This document shows, one piece after another, positions 5,431 through 8,172 of a stretch of DNA of 8,172 nucleotides; positions within the stretch are counted from its first letter, which is position 1, and the number at the start of each line of letters is the position of its first letter. This DNA comes from Nitrospirota bacterium (GTDB taxonomy: Bacteria > Nitrospirota > Nitrospiria > Nitrospirales > NS-4): contig VBOF01000038.1 in NCBI GenBank assembly GCA_005877855.1, forward strand, positions 1-8,172. Reading direction: 5' to 3'. Below the pieces are notes generated by a model, which was given only the letters and a program-made list of their open reading frames with translations, searched no databases and had not been told where the DNA came from. Position numbers and translations under genes: made by a program.

Positions 5431-6126
5431 TTAGCTCCCTGGGGAGGGGGCGAGGAGGGTCAGGGTGCGAGGATCGTTCGTGAAGGGAAGCGTGAAGGAC
5501 GCTTGCCGGACGAGCCGGTACCCAGGCGGGACGGCCTCCAGGGGATTGGCTCGAAACAGCAGCACCGTGCCATGGGGGGCCAGCAACCGGGGAGCTTCGG
5601 CTAAGACCAGTTCCGGTTTCACCGCGCGGGTCGTCACGATGTCGAATGGCCCAGCCTGACCCGGTTTGAGGTCCTCGATCCGGACGATCAGGACCGATAC
5701 GCCGGTCACCCCCAACAGGCCGATTATATGATGGAGAAATGCTGCCTTCTTCTGGGAGGGTTCGAGCAGGGTGACCGCCAATTCCGGATCGTACAGTTTC
5801 AGCACCAACCCGGGAAACCCCGCGCCCGTGCCGACATCCAGGACGCGGCGCCCTGGCCCCGGTTGGATCAGCCCAGGACCGACCTTGAGGACCTTGCAGG
5901 CGGCGAGCGAGTCGAGGAAGTGCTTGGGAATAATGTCGGCTTCCTCGGCTAGCCCGGTGAGGTTGACCTTGGCATTCCAGCGCACCAGCTCCTGGAGATA
6001 GAGGACCAGTCTCGCGACCGTATGGGGGGACAGGGGAACGCCCAGTCGAAGTCCCCCCTCCATCAGGGCAGAAGCTGGCGAGGGCGCCTGGTCAGGAGCC
6101 GGCGGACTAGGGGGCATGTTCCACAT
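5431..6126 (-). CDS. rsmG: 16S rRNA (guanine527-N7)-methyltransferase RsmG
   Basis: RsmG (GidB) transfers a methyl group from S-adenosylmethionine to N7 of G527 in the 530 loop of 16S rRNA. The visible family features are NLTG (55-58), KHFLDSL (68-74), the SAM-binding motif VLDVGTGAGFPG (95-106), the acidic residue after beta-2 with LLEPSQKKAAF (120-130), and TTRAV (165-169) in the position of the usual SRA motif. The 231 residues are slightly long because of a Pro-rich N-terminal tail (about 4-20). The start is uncertain. ATG 6126 lies inside the parS-like site, ATG 6117 (codon 4) ends it, and ATG 6063 (codon 22) would remove the Pro-rich tail; none has a good ribosome site. The first ATG is only 6 nt after the mnmG stop, so coupled translation is likely. 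Confidence 0.95.
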   Translation of the reverse strand: MWNMPPSPPAPDQAPSPASALMEGGLRLGVPLSPHTVARLVLYLQELVRWNAKVNLTGLAEEADIIPKHFLDSLAACKVLKVGPGLIQPGPGRRVLDVGTGAGFPGLVLKLYDPELAVTLLEPSQKKAAFLHHIIGLLGVTGVSVLIVRIEDLKPGQAGPFDIVTTRAVKPELVLAEAPRLLAPHGTVLLFRANPLEAVPPGYRLVRQASFTLPFTNDPRTLTLLAPSPGS

Positions 6127-6132
6127 GGAACA
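6117..6132. promoter_or_regulatory. Second parS-like site at the mnmG-rsmG junction
   Basis: TGTTCCACATGGAACA differs from the palindromic parS form TGTTCCACGTGGAACA only at position 9, leaving perfect 7-bp arms around a CA centre. It begins directly next to the mnmG stop codon (6133-6135) and contains the first two candidate ATGs of rsmG. Its position about 1.2 kb from the other site and from parA, with parB nearby, supports a real ParB site. The changed central base may lower affinity. Confidence 0.75.
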
Positions 6133-8040
6133 TTACTGTAGGGGCGGTTCGCGAACCACCCCTACGCGCCGGGACCGCTCTAGCGCGACCTGGAGGAGAG
6201 AGATAGCCGCAGGGGTCACCCCCTCGATCCGTGAGGCCTGCCCGAGAGAGTGGGGGCGGACTCTCTGGAGTTTCTCCAGGACCTCCCTCGAGAACCCCTT
6301 GACGGAAATGTAGTCAAAATCAGGAGGGATTCTGCGTGACTCCAGCCTCTTGAAGTTATCCACATCATGGGATTGACGGTGGATATATCCTTCGTACTTG
6401 GCCTGGATCTCGACCTGCTCTTGGACGGCGGCGTCCGGGTGACCTTCCACTGCGGCCAGCCCGATCACTGCCCTGTAGTCCAGTTCGGGGCGCCGCAGGA
6501 GGCCCTCAAGGGTGAGGGATCCGCCTGGGCTTTCCAGCCCCAGGGCCTGGGCGCGAGCCAGGAACTCAGGTGTCAGCTTGGGGCGGGTCTTTCGGAACCG
6601 CTCCCGCTCCCGGGCGATGGCGTCCCGTTTCTCGCAGAACATCCGGTATCCGTCCTCCGGGATCAGCCCCAACCGGTAGCCGGTGTCCGTCAATCGCAGG
6701 TCGGCATTATCCTGGCGCAAGAGCAGACGGTATTCGGCCCGCGAGGTAAACATGCGGTACGGTTCGCGGGCGTCCTTGGTGATGAGATCGTCGATCAGCA
6801 CCCCGATGTAGGCGTCCGAGCGGTCCAGCATGCAGGGCGCCTCGCCACGGATTTTGAGAACGGCGTTGATGCCGGCCATGAGCCCCTGCGCGCCCGCCTC
6901 TTCGTATCCAGACGTGCCGTTGATCTGACCGGCGTGGTAGAGCCCTTCGACCAGCTTCGTCTCCATCGTGGGATGAAGCTGGCGCGGCGGGAAGTAGTCA
7001 TACTCCACGGCGTACCCAGGCTTGAGCATTCTGGCTCTCTCCAGTCCCGGGATGGTCTTCAGGAAGGCAGCCTGCACGTCCACCGGCAGGCTCGTCGAGA
7101 TGCCGTTCGGGTAAAACTCATTCGTGTCCAGTCCTTCCGGTTCGATAAAGATCTGGTGGCGGGGCTTGTCGGCGAACCGCACCACCTTGTCCTCGATCGA
7201 CGGGCAGTAGCGCGGACCAGTGCCCTCGATCACGCCGGTGAACAACGGCGAGCGGTCCAGGTTGTCCTGGATGAGGCGGTGCGTCTCGGCATTCGTGTAT
7301 GTGAGATGGCAGCAGACCTGCGGCATCGGGATCCGCCCCGTGCGGAACGAGAACGGCGTCGGAGGGTCGTCGCCCGGTTGCGGGGTCAGGACCGCGAAGT
7401 CGATGGTCTCCCGGTCCAGACGGGGCGGGGTGCCGGTCTTGAGCCGCCCCACCGCGAAGCCGAAGTCGCGCATGCAGTCGGAGAGGTGCTCGGCCGCGTC
7501 CTCACCGGCCCGTCCGGCAGGGAAGTGGTTTAACCCTACGTGAATTAATCCCTTAAGGAAAGTACCTGTTGTCAGGATGACGGCCTTGGCGGCGAGCCGG
7601 GCCCCCGTGCCGGTGACGACCCCGCAGACCCGCCCGCCGACCGTCTCGATCCGATTCACGGTCCCCCGGTGGATCATGAGGCCTGCCTGCGCGCGCAGCG
7701 TGGCCTGCATCGCCAGACGGTACTGCTTCTTGTCGCACTGCGCCCGCAGCGAGCGCACGGCCGGCCCGTTCCGCGTGTTGAGCATGCGGAACTGGATGCC
7801 GGTCTTGTCGGTGTTGCGACCCATCTCGCCGCCCAGCGCGTCGATCTCCTTCACGAGGTGGCCCTTCGCGATGCCGCCGATCGCGGGATTGCAGGACATC
7901 TGCGCGATCTTGTCCCCATCCATCGTGAGCAGGGCCGTGCGCGCGCCCATGCGGGCCGCGGCCAACGCGGCCTCGCAGCCGGCATGGCCGCCGCCGACTA
8001 CGATCACGTCGAAACGGTCGTCGTGCGTCCGGATGATCAT
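6133..8040 (-). CDS. mnmG: tRNA uridine-5-carboxymethylaminomethyl modification enzyme MnmG (GidA)
   Basis: MnmG is the FAD- and NADH-using partner of MnmE. The complex adds the (carboxymethyl)aminomethyl group to C5 of wobble U34 in cytoplasmic tRNAs. The Rossmann FAD motif GGGHAGCEA is at residues 16-24. Cys50 (QMSCNPAIGG) and Cys279 (PRYCPSIEDK) correspond to the conserved family cysteines. GQINGTSGYEEAGAQG (371-386), EPYRMFTSRAEYRL (426-439), QVEIQAKYEGYI (542-553) and GQASRIEGVTPAAIS (600-614) complete the usual signature series. The 635 residues match the roughly 630-residue family. ATG 8040 overlaps the mnmE stop as ATGA, indicating translational coupling. The last nine or so residues (GVVREPPLQ) are encoded by a near-perfect palindrome and extend past the usual family end, as if that DNA had been added to the 3' end. 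Confidence 0.98.
   Translation of the reverse strand: MIIRTHDDRFDVIVVGGGHAGCEAALAAARMGARTALLTMDGDKIAQMSCNPAIGGIAKGHLVKEIDALGGEMGRNTDKTGIQFRMLNTRNGPAVRSLRAQCDKKQYRLAMQATLRAQAGLMIHRGTVNRIETVGGRVCGVVTGTGARLAAKAVILTTGTFLKGLIHVGLNHFPAGRAGEDAAEHLSDCMRDFGFAVGRLKTGTPPRLDRETIDFAVLTPQPGDDPPTPFSFRTGRIPMPQVCCHLTYTNAETHRLIQDNLDRSPLFTGVIEGTGPRYCPSIEDKVVRFADKPRHQIFIEPEGLDTNEFYPNGISTSLPVDVQAAFLKTIPGLERARMLKPGYAVEYDYFPPRQLHPTMETKLVEGLYHAGQINGTSGYEEAGAQGLMAGINAVLKIRGEAPCMLDRSDAYIGVLIDDLITKDAREPYRMFTSRAEYRLLLRQDNADLRLTDTGYRLGLIPEDGYRMFCEKRDAIARERERFRKTRPKLTPEFLARAQALGLESPGGSLTLEGLLRRPELDYRAVIGLAAVEGHPDAAVQEQVEIQAKYEGYIHRQSHDVDNFKRLESRRIPPDFDYISVKGFSREVLEKLQRVRPHSLGQASRIEGVTPAAISLLQVALERSRRVGVVREPPLQ
6138..6165. 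repeat. 28-bp near-perfect palindrome at the 3' end of mnmG
   Basis: Arms of 14 bp starting GTAGGGG and ending CCCCTAC meet at a central TTCGCGAA. The only mismatch is C6145 against A6158, which in the minus-strand (sense) transcript becomes a U-G wobble, so the RNA could fold into a continuous stem. It encodes the final residues of MnmG and ends 2 nt before the TAA codon. No T-run follows, so it does not look like an intrinsic terminator. It resembles the GTAGGGGCG-type dispersed palindromes I associate from memory with several bacterial genomes, which cannot be confirmed from one copy. Confidence 0.85.
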
Positions 8041-8172
8041 TTCCCGATGCAGAACTCCCTGAAGATGCGATCGAGGATGTCGTCCGTCGTCGTCTCGCCG
8101 ATGATTTCACCGATCGCGTTGATGGCCACCCGCAGGTCCGCCGCGATGCACTCGGCCGCCATGTGCCGCTGA
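8037..8172 (-). CDS. mnmE: tRNA modification GTPase MnmE, C-terminal 44 codons (cut by window edge)
   Basis: Read leftwards from the window edge, 44 residues precede TGA at 8039-8037. They end DDILDRIFREFCIGK, the hallmark MnmE (TrmE) C-terminus with the conserved FC(I/V)GK cysteine motif, preceded by a helix containing AADLRVAINAIGEI. MnmE is a K+-activated GTPase that works as a complex with MnmG on wobble U34 of tRNA. The G domain, the formyl-folate-binding domain and the start are outside the window. The stop overlaps the mnmG start by 4 nt (ATGA). No frameshift is seen in the visible part. The frame starts at 8171, with one leftover base at 8172. Confidence 0.95.
   Translation of the reverse strand, partial: QRHMAAECIAADLRVAINAIGEIIGETTTDDILDRIFREFCIGK

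Noticed and set aside
6356..6364. Perfect DnaA-box sequence TTATCCACA
   Set aside because: It is a single copy inside mnmG, where it encodes the conserved DVDNFKRL region. There is no cluster of boxes and no AT-rich segment, so it is not evidence for oriC.
6367..7533. A 388-codon open frame on the plus strand inside mnmG
   Set aside because: It is antisense to the most conserved part of MnmG, has no recognisable domain, and is best explained by codon bias.

Overview
This GC-rich window holds an ordinary chromosomal housekeeping cluster. Every gene runs on the minus strand, so it is read from the right edge leftwards: mnmE (last 44 codons), mnmG, rsmG, a 570-nt gene-free spacer, parA, parB, three tandem bactofilin genes, mnmA, atpH, and the first 15 codons of atpA. 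The order mnmE-mnmG-rsmG-parA-parB is the classic near-origin arrangement of many bacteria. The high GC content, the parAB-bactofilin linkage and an F1 operon starting at atpH would fit a Nitrospirota-like or deltaproteobacterial-type organism. That placement is an impression from gene order and residue patterns, not a demonstrated assignment. No phage, transposase, CRISPR, tRNA or rRNA was seen.

Right part (about 5431-8172): mnmE and mnmG overlap by ATGA and encode the two subunits that modify the wobble uridine (U34) of tRNAs at carbon 5. The mnmG 3' end carries a near-perfect 28-bp palindrome that encodes its last residues. Directly behind the mnmG stop lies a parS-like 16-mer that contains the first ATG of rsmG (16S rRNA m7G methyltransferase).

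Middle (about 4084-5430): the rsmG-parA spacer is filled with short inverted and tandem repeats built on ACCCGTTGC/GCAACGGGT. Left of them are a near-consensus parS site and a TTGACA-17-TAGCAT promoter that would start parA transcription only a few bases before its ATG. parA and parB overlap by 23 nt. ParA, ParB and the two parS sites make a complete ParABS chromosome segregation system.

Left part (about 1-3227): three bactofilin paralogues follow parB, each with an intact beta-helix core and its own terminal tails. They are probably membrane-associated scaffold filaments. Bactofilins are known to position ParABS components in Myxococcus, so the parAB-bactofilin series is the most interesting biological unit here. 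mnmA (tRNA U34 2-thiolase) follows 2 nt behind the last bactofilin, which brings the MnmE, MnmG and MnmA functions into one window. A good sigma70-type promoter (TTGACA-17-TATGGT) in the 104-nt gap after mnmA then begins the F1 ATP synthase operon atpH-atpA.
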